64,000 nt of DNA from Onchidella celtica (GCA_963931925.1 OZ007570.1:67981714-68045713), one strand, 5' to 3'; shown: positions 1 through 12,723, counted from the first letter of the stretch. Made by a program: numbers and translations. The notes: generated from the letters alone by a model not told the origin.

Positions 1-3000
1 ACAAACTACGGACATATCCCAAGGTACCAGAGGGAAGATCACTGAGACCGCGCAGTGTAAGTAAAACAGCTCCTAAAGTTTTGTAGCTGTCAGCAACATG
101 AGTGTCTGCTACGCTGTTCTTCATGATACCTTTAAACTTGTTCCATGCTTTCTCTTTCTCTTGTTCCAGTTGCTGGGGATCAGCTCCCTGGTGATAAATA
201 TTGGCAGAAATTGAAATATGAACAGAAAGAATTGAAACTGTCTTTCATAACCTAAAGACTTAAAAAGTCCTTGATATCTTATCCTTTATTCAAAAACGCA
301 TATGAACAACAGACTCACTTACATGATTTTGCCTCACTACCCATACATTTTCAATAATCAAGGATTTCAAATTTTCTTAGAAGCTTCAGATAACAAACCC
401 TTCTCTTTTTACAGATATCACTTCTAAAATGGACCAAGTTATCGACTGCTGTCTTGTCTGATAGAGTTTGCTTTGTTAAGAATGCTGGCACCAAATTTAT
501 TATTCTGGCTTGAGGGCTTTGAAAGTTATGGCATTTTCAAAAGAGAAAAAATAGTTCGAATTTGATATCTTTTGCAAATTGCATAATGGTCCAACTTTGC
601 CCCCCCCCCCCCCCCATGACAGTTAGGCCATGGCAAACTTAATCCTACTTACTCTTTTTTCCAACTCCACAACAGTCGAGACAACTCCTTTGACTCTCTC
701 AGACACACCCAGCCAAGGTGTTTCTGTGTACAGAGATGTAAACATTTTTGCTGAACCACTGATGGAATTACCCTGGTCATTCAATACATTTTTTCCTCAT
801 CCTTACTTCATCCACATATCTTGTTTCATTCTTCATGTCAGTACCTTCATTTCAAGATAACGCTTGCCAAATACATGTTGTATATATACTACATCCTTCT
901 CCTTCATCATGAAATCCAAATCGTACCAGCTTCTGATTCAGAATTCCTGCTCTTCCTGAAGAACATTTTTTGCAATTTTACCTGGGCTTTAACAGGGTTA
1001 AAAAGTTGCATTTCAGGGCTTTTCCATGGATCTGGATGATAGCAAAGACATTATTTAAATATTTTTATTTTCATCAGATTTGTTTCCCCCACTTTTTAAA
1101 TATTTCTTGAACCCAAAGAGAATTCCAGGGTTACTCCAGGGTTAATCACTGACTTCCAGGGCTATTTCTCAAATTAATAAAACTCTGGGTTTCCCTGGAA
1201 TTCCACAGCTGCGCAATAACCCTGCTGATTATTCTCCCTATGTTCCATCAGATTTGATACAACTTGTGTTTTTTTTTCCTCCCCGCCCCCCCTTCTTGTT
1301 GATAAGGACTATATTTGGCAGCAACAGGTCACACTGCTCTTCATGCTTTCCTGCTTCCTTGGCTGTCTCAAATTCATCTGATTTTCATCAGCTTGCAAAG
1401 CTTCCGAACAAAGACCCATTTTGCTCATCTTGGATTATAAATAGCACTTACCTGAAGAATCCTGCTGTTTGGGTTTGGGTGTATATGATTTATAAAATTC
1501 ATCCCCGAGTTTGGCCAGTGTTCGTCCAACTTGCAGGCGAAACTGTTCTGTAGTGTGCATACATACAAAAAAGAAACATTCATCAGCAGGTTCTATTTAC
1601 TGATGATTCAATCTTAATTGCATGAAATAAGAGCAAATTTCCTCTACTACCACCACTTGGCATGCCCTTGGATATCTCTCTATCATGGCTCGATCCTTTT
1701 ACAAAATGCTGATGCCTCTCATTCCCATCCAATTTCCAGGTGACCTTTTCATCTTATCATTACGCAATGCAACATCAACCTTCAACCTGCAGTACACTTA
1801 ACCCCCTTGCTGCCACGTTTTTCTAGCCCTCCTGAACAGCACATTCTCACTAGACAGAATGTACAGTGTACATCCACAGCGCTCTGGCATGATCAATGTT
1901 AGGACATGTGGCGTACATCCAGAGTGCAGTGACTTCACAGTAACTGCACTACTGCTTTCATTTCCACATCTTTCACAAAAATGCTCCCCAAACTCAGTCT
2001 TTTAGTTTCAGTTCAGGGGCTTGCTTCAACTCTGACAGAGAAATTATTTCTTATTAACGTGGATGTTCAAATGTAACCACAGAAAAGAAGAAGCACCTAA
2101 AACCACCAATAGGTTTCTTTGCAGCTTTACAGCAGAGACTGTTTCACCACTTCCCAAGACCAACACAGTTGACCAATTGATCTCTCTATTTTCTGCCCCT
2201 TTCCACTCATCCACTACCATTAAGGCAAGATGAAGTTATACTGCCACCTCTCACTTGCAGCGGACATGTATGGAAAGTCATTTCATCATATACAAAATCA
2301 ATCAATGCTTATAAATGTATTTCAAACTAGGGTAACTCCCTTTAAAGAAATAACTTATTAAGGGGGTGTGTTGCTGTGAAAACTAAAGTCTACATCCCAT
2401 CATTTCCAATGCATTTTATGCCTTAATACTGACTGTGTACGGTAGTGTACCTAAAGTGAAACAACCGACATTATGTACAAAACTGGGACTTGAACAGTTT
2501 TGTTATTTATTTGAATGGAAACTTTCAGACATGAAAGATAAAGATATAGTTAACTGACTAAGAAAATACCAAGAACACAAAATCAATCATGATTTTTACT
2601 TCCACACATCCCTTTAAATGTCTTCAACCTTTCTTGTTTTGTGTCTTGGCAGTTCTCAATATTTCCTCATTAACTACGCTTAATGGTGATCACTGACATT
2701 TAATGATTTAGAATTTCATTTTCTGAATTCAAGTTTCATGTTTTTTAATATAGCAATTGTTAACAATAACAACAACAAACAACAAAAATGAGAAGCACAT
2801 CCACACAGACTGTTAAATTGTTTACCATTGTGCACAAAGTGATGCCCAACCCCATCATGTTGTTCCTCTGGCTCAGCCTCAACTTCTGACTCATATATCA
2901 AATGAGCTTGGTTTATGGTTCTCTCTTGTCCTGAAAATACATGACCAAAATGACAACAGTATTTTCTTTGAGTTCGTATACAAAATTGCAGACATTTTTT

Positions 3001-6000
3001 GTTACTGGCCACAGAAAAGCACAAATGGTTAAACAGATAAGTTTACATTTTAAAAAATGCATCCAGTACAAAAGACCTGTGCACCATAAATTTACAAGCC
3101 ACATTTAAGCTACCTGGATTTGACAAAAGTAAGAGTTAATCTTTGCTTTTCCCTTTTGTGCATCTTAAATTTGTAATAAGATAAGATAAGATAGATATAT
3201 AACTTTATTATCCTGTTTCCAGGAAATTTGTTGTCACAGCATCAGGAGTGGTACAACAGCAAATACAATATATCTAAGACCTATAGGTCTTTAATACATA
3301 CCACACACACACACACATTGCTCACACAACATTACCAGCCAGTAAGAACATTGCTCACACACACACACACACACTACCAGATCAATCCATTAGGAAAACT
3401 GACAACAGCATATTACATCAGGAAACACTACTACTTTGAATTGCAGATGGCTAAAAAAAGATCATCTGTAGCAATCTCTGTTTGTTTTTAAATACAGTAT
3501 TTGACCACTTCTTTGGGGTCGGACTATCTGATGGAACAAGGGATTGGAGCAATCATTTAGAACTGATTTTAGTTTCTGTTTGCACGAATGCACAAATAAC
3601 TCATCAAAGTTCACATATTCACTGTTAGTTAGATAGCAAGCTTCCTTGATAGAGTTATTAATTTTGTTCTTGTCAACCTCCTTTGCATTTCCTCCCCAGG
3701 CTGTAATATAAAATAGAATGATACTTTGGATAGTTGATTTATTAAACATCTGAATGAGTGCTTTATCTACATTAAATGATCTAAGTTTCCTCAAAAAATA
3801 CATGAGTTTCTTTGCCTTTGCGTGAACTGAGGTGGTATGAGCATGCCAGTCGAGTTTGGAGTTGACATAGATTCCAAGACATTTATAAGAGTCGACTCTT
3901 TCAACATTTTGATTATAGATTTTAAGTGGTGGAAATAATGTTGTGTTTGTTCTGAAATCAATTACCATTTCCTTCGCTTTCTTTACATTTAATGGTAAGA
4001 ATACAGGTGACACGTTTGATTTATCATAAGAGTATCTGATCTGTAATGTCTTGAAATTTGAATATGATAACATGTGTTCAATCTGTATCACTAGCTCAGC
4101 TCAGCGAGTGCACAAGTATACTCAAACACAGCGGTTTGCTTGAAATATTTCTCTCCTATTTGCTTTCACATTATGTACCATAAACTGATTTTTACATACG
4201 AAGATATCCTGTTTTCTTACTTTTAGTTGCAAAGTAATTGTTATTCTGAGTATGTTGGTACCAAATGTAAGTCTGTATCATCATTTTTAAGAAATTTATG
4301 TCCTTATCAAATGTTAAAAATGACATCATATTGCGACATTGCTTGGAAGACCAAGTTAGGATATCAATATTTTCTTCAATATCTCACCCACATTCAAGTA
4401 ACTTTGTCAACACACAGTCTCCAACATAGAGAACAGATTCAACTTTTTGCACGGCTTTGAAAACATTACAAAGTTTTGTTTTAGTGATGTAAATATGGCC
4501 AGAAATCATGTTTTTACAAAATGTAGCAAGGGAAGTAAAAATAATGAATTTTACAGCTTTCAAATTATCGTAGGAACATAATGAAAACTGTATGGAGTTG
4601 TTTTAATATCAACGAGAAAGCGAAGTAATGCCTTATATACAAATGGAGTTGTACTTTGTAGCAAATCAATTTGAAATACCCATTTATTAAAGATAAGGTG
4701 TAATGAATTCAAAATACGTCTAAGAAAATTGTGAATTTTAGTCATTTCAATACATCCAGTACACAACAACAACAATCTTTACCAACAGAATAAAATGATT
4801 TAAATGATTATGAAGTGTTGCGACAATAAAAAAAAAATTAATAATTAATTTATATATAAATTTCACTTAAGAGGTCGAATTTTATGTGGGAGATCACCAT
4901 GTAAATGATTTTTCAGTTTTTTGGCCAGCTCCGGGGTAGCCCCATGCAGCTTTGATGCTTTGCTGAGAATTTCTTGAAACTGAATTTCATTTTTATAAGA
5001 GCTTCTTTTATTTGTGTCTTCGAATTTGCACAAGGAGAGTAAACTTCTTCAACACTTATGCAAAGGCCACCATATTTCGTACCAAGGTGTTAGACTGGCA
5101 TGTGCAGTAACTGATTTTATTTCTTTCTATGTTTCTCTTAGTTTGCTATCATTTTATTTTCTCTTATCTGCATTTTGATCTCTGACCTTTTCCCTCTCTT
5201 TTTCTCTTTCTAAGTACAATGTACAGTCACACGTTTCCGACAAAATCAAAAGAGCTGGGCTCTCTTTGTCAAGGACTTGCTTTTTATGAAATTATGAAAG
5301 CAACACTTCTGTTTCTTTTTGCCATGTGAACAGCTGAGCGATTCAGCAACGAGCAATTTCTTCCCTAACCAACATCATAATCAAAATCACCAAACTCAAA
5401 CACTTTCTCATATCACTTTTTTTTTTTTTTTTAATCAGGTTGGTAACGCAGCAGTGCGACAAAGCAGCTAGATCTACACTGTTCAGCTGAAATTCCACTT
5501 TGCTTAACTGGGAGAGATACAGAATTTTTAAAGTAGTGTTTACATATTCTGAAAGAAACATGGACGAGCGTTGTTTTATAGTGATGCCAGACTTTGCATG
5601 AATTTCCTCTGGAATCCCATAGAAAAACTTTTTCCCCCCAGATATTTTCAATTTAAATTGACTTAGGAAATTCAAAACTAAGGGTATTTACAGTCAAAAC
5701 AAAACAGAATTTTATTCTGCATACACTGATTTTATGCCTGTTCCTGACCCATCCATAAGCATCACCAAGTTTTGCGGGGGCCCACATTAACAAGAAGGTA
5801 AATGCAAAGTGAATTTCCAGCGGCAAAGCCAGGGTGTGGTGATTTCTTTCCAACTCCAATATATTTGTTTTTACCATGAATACAATGAAAACAACACCAT
5901 TTTAAAGTACTTTGAGTGTGGTTTTTTTTTGTCATATCTGATTTAACCATATTGGTATTAATGTTATCAGATCTATAGAACAAATCAGTGCCTGAAAATG

Positions 6001-6189
6001 GAGTAAATTACTCCTTCCACGCCAGATGACCAGCAGCAGAGCCAGCTTACTATATCTACTCATATCAGACGTCGATGGAAGCAATAAAAACAACCTACGT
6101 GGAAGAGGATTAAAGTTTTGGTCCAGGAAAAGATCAACAAGAGCCTCTAGTTCTTTATTTGAACCTCTTGTTGTTTGAGCAGTTGCCAT
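1..6189 (-). CDS. BID-like BH3-domain apoptosis protein, 3' end beyond window
   Basis: Four coding exons join on the minus strand: 6187-6189 ATG with exon 6099-6200, then 2826-2930, 1452-1547 and 1-183 (open at the window edge). Introns are GT-AG and every junction is phase 1. The visible 158 residues start MATAQTTRGSNKELEALVDL, followed by an acidic stretch (about 45-54). Residues 72-83 are VGRTLAKLGDEF, which fits the BH3 consensus (four hydrophobic positions, small residue, Gly-Asp) exactly. A helical C-terminal part follows, ending ...TLGYVRSL. BH3 proteins bind the groove of BCL-2 relatives at mitochondria. BH3 position, size, and helices on both sides resemble vertebrate BID, whose C-terminal region has a similar YVRSL motif; BID orthology is inference. 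The 11 bases before ATG are 5' UTR behind a good acceptor (ctactttcag), so a non-coding first exon lies upstream. The 3' exon needs an acceptor 4 bases downstream of the strongest one to stay in frame. Confidence 0.72.
1452..1547 (-). CDS. BH3 exon of the BID-like gene
   Basis: The exon is bounded by an acceptor ending cactacag and a perfect gtaagt donor. It encodes residues 67-97, beginning QFRLQVGRTLAKLGDEFYKS. Leu76, Gly80, Asp81 and Phe83 are the canonical BH3 anchor positions; the closest textbook match is the BIM helix (LRRIGDEF). The exon's two other frames are less plausible: one has a stop, the other is incompatible in phase with the neighbouring exon. Confidence 0.78.
1796..1936. 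repeat. Short interspersed repeat family C, copy 1
   Basis: In an intron of the BID-like gene. It begins next to a TTAA (ttaacccccttgctgcc) and contains the pair gtacatccacag and gtacatccagag, with ttaggacat between them. The same layout recurs at 28103-28244, where the ends are inverted repeats. Probably a small non-autonomous DNA element; the TTAA would suit a piggyBac-type target but is seen on one side only. Confidence 0.4.
3175..4091 (-). mobile_element. 5'-truncated CR1/Rex1-like LINE with 3' tail
   Basis: A 209-residue open frame (3462-4091) has the features of the C-terminal side of a non-LTR reverse transcriptase: KAKEMVIDFR, then YKCLGIYVNSKLDW, KAKKLMYFLRKLRSFNVD and a FYITAWGGN block, as in Rex1/CR1-clade ORF2. 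The endonuclease and catalytic FADD part are absent, so this is a 5'-truncated copy. Downstream lie CA runs and, at 3174-3222, a typical tail (aataaagttatatatctatc, then cttatc repeats). It sits within the first coding intron of the BID-like gene, in the same orientation. The related tail at 46383-46735 shows that the family is multicopy here. Confidence 0.82.
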
Positions 6190-6435
6190 GGTTCCAATAT
6201 CTGAAAGTAGGTACATAGACAAAAAGATTGAGATTGCAGGCAAAAAAAAAATAAATCATTTTAATATTGAATTCAAAATTTTTGCCATCACAAATGGCAA
6301 ACATTTTCTATTATCACTCAGAAAATTATAATCTTATAAACGTTTTAACCTTGCAGTCATACTTTAGACCTTGAGCAGAGGAAAAAAACTGATACAGTGA
6401 TAGGCCTAAAAAGAAATCACATACACTGGGGTCTT

Positions 6436-7628
6436 TGTCACGAGTGGAGTGAGCGATAGTTAATAATTACGGGGGGAAAGGAGGAGAGTAAAATTAACGC
6501 ACGTAGACAAGTAAGTTAAAGCGTGCATGTTATGAGTGGTGGGGGGTCTGAATGAGGCGAAAGCGCTGTATTACTATCACTGCAAGTTAGAAGGTCCTAC
6601 TGAACGGACGCAAGAGAAAGCCCAGCGGGCGAACATAAGGGGAGCAGTCGGAAGACGGATGAGAGTGTTGTTTCCAGTGATGACTGGTAGGTAGAACGTT
6701 GATTGATAATTATGATTGATGTATTATATTATATTCGTCTATTACCATGATGTAAATAAGTATATGTGAGGAATGTGGAAGTCCTTGATATTGGATATAG
6801 CAATGTGCGCCATGAGCGATAGATGAAAGTTGAGTTCATGGATTTGTAGCGCGAGTGAGTAGTGTGTACTCCGATGGAGGTGTGTTACCGTAAGATGTTT
6901 GGTGAGTGAAATGTGAACTATTGTGTGTACGCTTCATGGGTTGTAAGGAGAGGTGGAGTGAATAGAAATGGTAGGGTATTATACCAATGTAATGTTATTC
7001 TTGTAGGTGTCGGGGACGGGCTAAAGAGCCGCCTCGGTGAGCACAGGGGATAGGCCAGCATAGGGCCGGAGGCCACACATAGGCCAGAAGTGAGGCTGTC
7101 GGTGCAGGACAGTAGAGGCACATAAAGTCGTGGCAGTCAGGCCACGGTCAGGGACGTAGATATGAGCGTGAATGTGCTAATGTACTATTGCCATGTTGAT
7201 GGGCTATTGAAATGATAATGTACTACTGCCATGTTGATGGGCAATTGAAATGATAATGTGTTATTGCCCTGCTGAGGTGCCAGTGGAATGCTAAGGTGTA
7301 TGAAAATAGGAAGGTGATATTGAGGGACTGCGGTGCCAGTGAATTATTAATGTGCTATTAAGACCCTGAGGGGAGAGGCTGAGGCCGAAGTGCCTTTAGG
7401 AAGTAACTACCGGGTTGTGGATCCGAGGAAGAGTGCATGTGAGAATAAGGCCGTTGTACGGCAGTTAATTTCAATAATATAATGTATGTAATTGCGCTAT
7501 TATCTGTATGATTATGTTTAAATAAATGTGTGAGTCTGATGGGTTGTTCTGTTAAGTGTTAAACTTGTTTGTTCGTGATTGTTGTCCTGTCATAAATTAT
7601 TACATCTCCCAGTCTGGGATTTGTGACA
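6436..7628. mobile_element. Solo LTR 1 (LTR retroelement fossil), 5-bp target duplication
   Basis: The 1193-bp block begins TGTCACGAG and ends GTGACA, an inverted terminal pair as in LTRs. It is flanked on both sides by the exact 5-bp duplication gtctt (6431-6435 and 7629-7633). An AATAAA lies near 7520, about 110 bp before the end in plus orientation. No internal coding region is present, so this is a solo LTR left by recombination. A 5-bp duplication fits Gypsy or BEL lineages; I cannot choose. It lies upstream of the visible coding exons of the BID-like gene, probably in its first intron. The exact duplication suggests moderate or young age. Confidence 0.75.
7160..7310. repeat. Tandem repeat of about 48 bp inside solo LTR 1
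   Basis: About two and a half to three degenerate units built around 'attgccatgttgatgggc' and 'attgaaatgataatgt'. It probably arose within the LTR; such internal repeats often mark regulatory parts of LTRs. Confidence 0.6.
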
Positions 7629-8734
7629 GTCTTGACACCACTGAATTTCTGAGATAGAGTGGATGTGCTCACCATGGTCAGGAAAGCATTCACACTGAAG
7701 CTTTCTGTGGCTATGGTGAATCTTCCCTGTGGGATGGTGAAATTGTGCCAACTACAGTTAGTCATGACAAAAAGAAAACATCTCCTGACTTTGCAGTTGG
7801 CGTTATTATCGCAAATAGTTTTGAATTCACTAGTGACTGGCCAGTGGAACCAAGGAAACTTACAAAACACCATTTCAACAGATATTTACTATGTATGAGA
7901 TATAAACAGAGCAATAGCTGAATGCGATTCAGGGTGGCAGAAAAGTAGCCATTCACTGTAATCACCGAGCCCCATATTCTATGTTAAACCTCTGGGGAAG
8001 AGTACCACATGAGTTACACAACTTCAGTTGGGCACATATTTCTTGTTCTGAGTGTTACTGTTAATCAGTGAGCCACACATTTACTATTATCAAAACATTC
8101 ATCTAGAGATCTTACTCGCCAGGGGAGGGGAGGGGGGCTGCCCCCCTGCAACCCCACCCTCACAGATGCTTCTAAAGTCACACCCTTGTAATATCCTTAT
8201 AGGCCTATAGTGTGACTCGTGTGGAACTCCTGTGTTGTAAAAATATCGCTGTAGAGGAAAAACTCATCAAGAATAACTCCTAAACTCACTTCCGGGGGGG
8301 GGGGGGTGTCCGTCTGCCCTTCCAGTTCCAGTTTGAAACATTTAAGAAAATATGGCAAAAAGACTCATTCGGAAGTCTTCCCACATTTAGCCTATATGAA
8401 TATGACTTTCTTGTATGATAATTGGAAGATATTGAGTTCTAATTGTGTCTGAAAAATCAATTCAATATTCTTTCACAATCAGATTAGGCCTAGCTAGGCA
8501 GTTGCTAAGAAAGTGATAGCCTACTTCCTGGAATGCTGATCATGTCTGATGGGCCATCTTATTAAATTCTTTCTCAGTATCAAAATATTTCCTGTAAAAA
8601 TTTTTGGGAGGACTAATAAATGTGTAAAAGAATATAATGACTACCATTTAAACAACAAAAAGCACTGAAACAAATGGCTCCAGGAAATGTGCCTTCAACT
8701 AGTTCAATACTCACTGACTATAACGTAAACTAGA

Positions 8735-9020
8735 TTCTAGATCTAGAGATCTAGATTCTAGTTCTTGTTGTCCCGCTACCAAGGGCCGGAAGTTGTAGGC
8801 TTACACTTGTACTTGCTTTGATTCTCAAAACTGCAGAGTAACGAGCCCCAGAGTAACTGTAGAGCTAGACTCTAGGCTAACCCGTATAAAATTTTGAAGT
8901 TTTTACTTTTGGCGGTTTGGTCTTTAACTGGTGCCAAGCAACGGCAAGTCCCTGAAATAACCTTGTCTAAATGTTGTGTAATCTTGTGTAGATCTGGATC
9001 TAGATCTAGATCTAGACTAG
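8735..9020. repeat. CTAGATCT palindrome-rich clusters
   Basis: Two short clusters (about 8735-8762 and 8993-9019) consist of nested copies of agatctagat/tctagatc. Further clusters lie at 30712-30740 and 30778-30830. Such TCTAGA-rich low-complexity tracts are common in gastropod genomes (knowledge from other genomes). No gene is visible between them. Confidence 0.6.
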
Positions 9021-9142
9021 TCAAGCACCACGACTGGTATCTTGGATGATACTGAATCGATCTGAATGCTATGGTCGGGGCACTTATAATACTTATATAC
9101 CTAGACGTGAACGATTGGAACAAACAACAGACATTTACTTAC

Positions 9143-9210
9143 GCGGATTGTGGCAGGAATGTACTATTAAGAATGAAATTTCCGAAGGACGAATAACATG
9201 CTAAAAATGA
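9143..9210 (-). other. Candidate non-coding first exon of the BID-like gene
   Basis: On the minus strand a strong donor (gtaagt, 9137-9142) follows the sequence ttcctgccacaatccgc. The BID-like gene needs a 5' UTR exon upstream of the acceptor at 6201. This is the best donor I noticed in range, about 2.9 kb away, but no promoter element fixes the exon's start. The start given is arbitrary. Transcript data would decide. Confidence 0.25.
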
Positions 9211-9500
9211 ATCCCTGGATTAGGTCGATCGTAAGCAATACTCGCCCAAAGTTTCCGTTCCTGACATCAAATTGAAACCAAAGCGACCACAACCAGCGTC
9301 AAGGTGTTTTCGATTTTCATACTCGAGTAACGAAAAATAATAACTGAATGCGATACCTGCCGGTTTCATTTTGTTTGTTCGTATGTTCGGGGCCAGATTA
9401 AAACCTTTAGAAGCCCTAAGCACTTAAACAATTTTGGTACCCCCATGTATGTAATTTGTATTTGTATTAATTATAAAATATATACTATTTAAATCCCTTT

Positions 9501-9640
9501 TTGGGAAATTTTCCTTTGTGTCATTGCACCCAGTTACAACCGGAGCAGGCCGTGGCCTTCGTAACTACAGAGCAGGCACATCGACGCCACAGTGCAGCGC
9601 CGGTCGGAGGTTGTTTTGGGGGGGGGGGGTGGGAGATGAT
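9501..9640. repeat. Interspersed repeat fragment shared with 12893-12975
   Basis: The block gtgtcattgcacccagttac ... cacagtgcagcgccggtcgg recurs nearly unchanged at 12902-12965. In both places it is followed by a G- or T-rich run. Here it directly precedes a SINE copy, giving a composite. Family not recognised. Confidence 0.55.
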
Positions 9641-9679
9641 GGGGGAGGGGGAAGGAGTGGCAGGGGTGAATTTTCTTAG

Positions 9680-9955
9680 ATTTTGCCCTGGCAGCGGCCT
9701 GTTGGGCCTACTCTTTTCGATTTTCAACTGCCAAGGTACCTTTAACGTGCGCAACTTGCACACAGGCCCTCCGAATTCTTTCGGACTTATCCGAGAAGAC
9801 TAGGTACTCGATCCTACCCCCAATAGGATCAAGGACACGAAAATATGAGAAAAATCCCAAACTTCCAACTTGCCTGCACCGGCCGGGTTTTGAACCTGGT
9901 ACCCTTAATTGGCATGAGAGGCGAGCACCTTGCCTCTAGACCACCTTGGTCTTTT
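9680..9955 (-). mobile_element. tRNA-derived SINE, copy 1
   Basis: Read on the minus strand it starts with a tRNA-like head with an A-box-like stretch (ggtggtctagaggcaagg) and a clear B box (aggttcaaaaccc). A conserved body follows, including cctattgggggtaggatcg and gagtacctagtcttctcgg. The copy at 36145-36420 matches it along its full length. The head implies RNA polymerase III transcription; the mobilising LINE is unknown. Confidence 0.75.
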
Positions 9956-10740
9956 TGTTTTCATTTATTGCAGGGGCACCTTTTTGTGGCCCACCATTTG
10001 CAGTTTTGAATAATGGTCCATGGTGAATCCGGAAATGACAAATTTCTGTGGTGCCCCCCCCCCTTCCCTTATTTTGCTCAATGGTTAATTCAACTAGATC
10101 TAGCCCTGCGAGCGTTAGAAAAAACTGTAGACATTCATTAATTTGTATTTTGACACGTTTACAAGACAGTTCCACAGCTAAACTTTTTTTGTTGGTTATT
10201 TAGGACTAAGAATTTCATGTTCAAACATGTGCTTGAACTGCACTGGAGAGAGACACTTTTTGTTTGTTTAAACATGATGGGTACATACACTATGACTTTA
10301 TGAGAGCAGATGAAGGAAGCGTACAATTTATAACTTTACAATACCGCTGGCTTCTACCTTCCCTATTAAATTAGTTAACGTGGGCAAATCTCATACCATT
10401 CTGATCTCGTGTTGATTTTTTTTTTTTAAGTTAGTAATCTCATCTCGCTCTACTTATTAAGCCCCACCATGAAAAATTCTGTGGCAGTTATGGAAAAAAC
10501 ATAAGTCCTAAAGCTGACATGACGTGGCATTGAGCTAGAAAAAAATCAGTTTGTGGGGAACCTCTTTGTACTTGTACTTCACATTATCTTGGCTACTCCC
10601 ATTTCTACCTTAGTGAAATCGGATGTGTCCACCGAATTGCTGCCACGTCCGCCAACGGAATTTCCCGGAAAGTAAATTTTTGGGAAACCAGATACATAGA
10701 TATACCATAGAGATACTCGGAAACTACTACAGGATACACG

Positions 10741-10925
10741 AAATATCATAAAAACCACAGAAAAACTGTGGGGTCGCAGCAGGGCTACAAGCAAAGTCAA
10801 AATTGGGCAAAAAGAAAAGGTTGTATGTTGCAAAACCCCCGCCTACAACCTTTTCTTTTTGCCCAATTTTGCGGTTTTGCCACATACAACCTTTTCTTTT
10901 TGCCCAATTTTCACTTTACTGCAGG
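10741..10925. repeat. Unclassified repeat family A, copy 1 (inverted pair)
   Basis: Starts aaatatcataaaaaccacag with the small hairpin CCACAG-AAAAA-CTGTGG, then ggggtcgcagcagggct and caaaattgggcaaaaagaaa. The last block then recurs inverted twice (ttttctttttgcccaatttt), so the copy is a head-to-head arrangement. It belongs to a family with at least seven copies in this window. Confidence 0.7.
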
Positions 10926-11490
10926 ATACAATGTACATAATGTACGTAGTAGTGCATAAAACGAGGAAATTATTATATTCTCTAGAAATTGGATTATGAG
11001 CATAGGGGCAGGGAACACCACGATTAAACGTTTATGTTTCCAAATGCATTGATTTCCTCTACTAGACCTACTAACTGGGACATTTTCATTTCCAGGATTG
11101 GATTTTGAATGGTTTTTGAAAATGGGTTTCACCGCCCTCAGACAATAATAAATATTTATTACCATTACGCCGCCTGTTTCAAGCGCGCCGAAGTGTTCAC
11201 TTTCTTTTAGCTTGTGTTGGAGTCTTGCAACATCATGGACATTGCACAAACTGAAGAGATTTGGTGATTAATTGCTTTGAAACACCGGGTTCTTTCCTTT
11301 ACCTTCGGGAAATGGATTAGACCCCGATTTACCAGAGTACGATTTACATCTCAGCAGAGAAATCAAGCATTATTAAGCTGTTTGCCCCATACTATAAACA
11401 TGTAATATGTAATACATGTAAAACATCCCTTCTAGCAACATCACTCATAGTTATAATACCTCTAGAGTAAAACAGTTTAGATTATCCCGC

Positions 11491-11519
11491 AGAGATACTA
11501 TAATATAAATAGTATCTCT
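11491..11519. repeat. Perfect short palindrome
   Basis: agagatactat and atagtatctct are exact reverse complements (11 bp) around a 7-base AT loop. No gene is adjacent; function unknown. Confidence 0.6.
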
Positions 11520-12723
11520 ATGGATTGCCCACTACTGAGAGTGAAGGGAAATCTCACGACCTGCATTACTCAGCAAACACTAAAAAAGCTGAGTCTTTAA
11601 AGTGCTGTGATTTATGACACTGTCGCTAATTGTCGAAGAAACAACAATAACAAAAAAATGATCATATATTTTGTGAAGGTTCATATTAGAAAACAAAAAC
11701 TAAAAAAAATACAATGTGAAACAAAACAAACAAACAAATAACATTATGCATGTAAATTTTATGTATATTATATTTTATCCCAAGTGTTTGCGTGTGTCTT
11801 ATATCGATCGTAACTCTTACACTGTGGATTTCCCCTCTCCGAATCAGATAGTATATATTTATAATATAAAAGTCATATTATGAGTTTGGATCTACCCAGT
11901 TTCCAAGGTATGATGACCAATTTTCACTGTCCACGCATGGGTACTGGGTATTTCAAGATATATATATATATTATTATATCAGTAAACTACTTTGTAATCC
12001 AAAAGAATCTTAATGAAGCAATTAATTAACACATCAGTTTGTCCAGTTATATTCCCTTCTCCACATAACTTTCAATGTTTCGATAATTTCAAATCTAAGC
12101 CCGGCACATTATTCGGAAAGATTTTGTGACAGCAGACGTCCCGAAGTAACTTGGGCCCGAGTCGGATCTGGTCCACCAAGCAATTTTCTTATTTTGGCCG
12201 GCTCACGGAGTTGGTTGAAATGTACCGTACTTAAACACAACGGTAACTCCGCTCCACATAATGATAATAATAACAATAATAATAATAATTATTGTTATTA
12301 TCACACACACACACACACACACACTTGTCACCCCCCCCCCGACATTTTTGTTTAAAAATCAACATCCAAATAAATTTAATACCATGCCACTCTGTCGACC
12401 CTCTTTATCCCCATGTCAGCCCTAAAGCATAGTAGGCCTACTAGTAGGACTTGGATCAGTAAAAAGGATTATAAGTATGTGAGTGATCCCAGGTATTTTA
12501 GATTGAACGTTATGGTGAGATAGGGGAAAACATAATCCCTTTTCACAGAACGTGCCGCGATGTTAACTCAGTGTTAAAGAATCAACATTTAACTGGTTTT
12601 GCTTGCTCTTTCTTAGATTTCATCTCAAGCGGTTTCCTCGTGCTGTAAATTTACTTAAACTGTTCACCACACTTACTTTGTGTGTGTATGCGCGCGAGCG
12701 TGCATGTGTGTATTTGGTGGATA

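Noticed and set aside
10741-10925. Helitron 3' end suggested by the CCACAG-AAAAA-CTGTGG hairpin
   Set aside because: No CTRR end follows the hairpin in any copy, and the inverted paired layout does not fit Helitrons.
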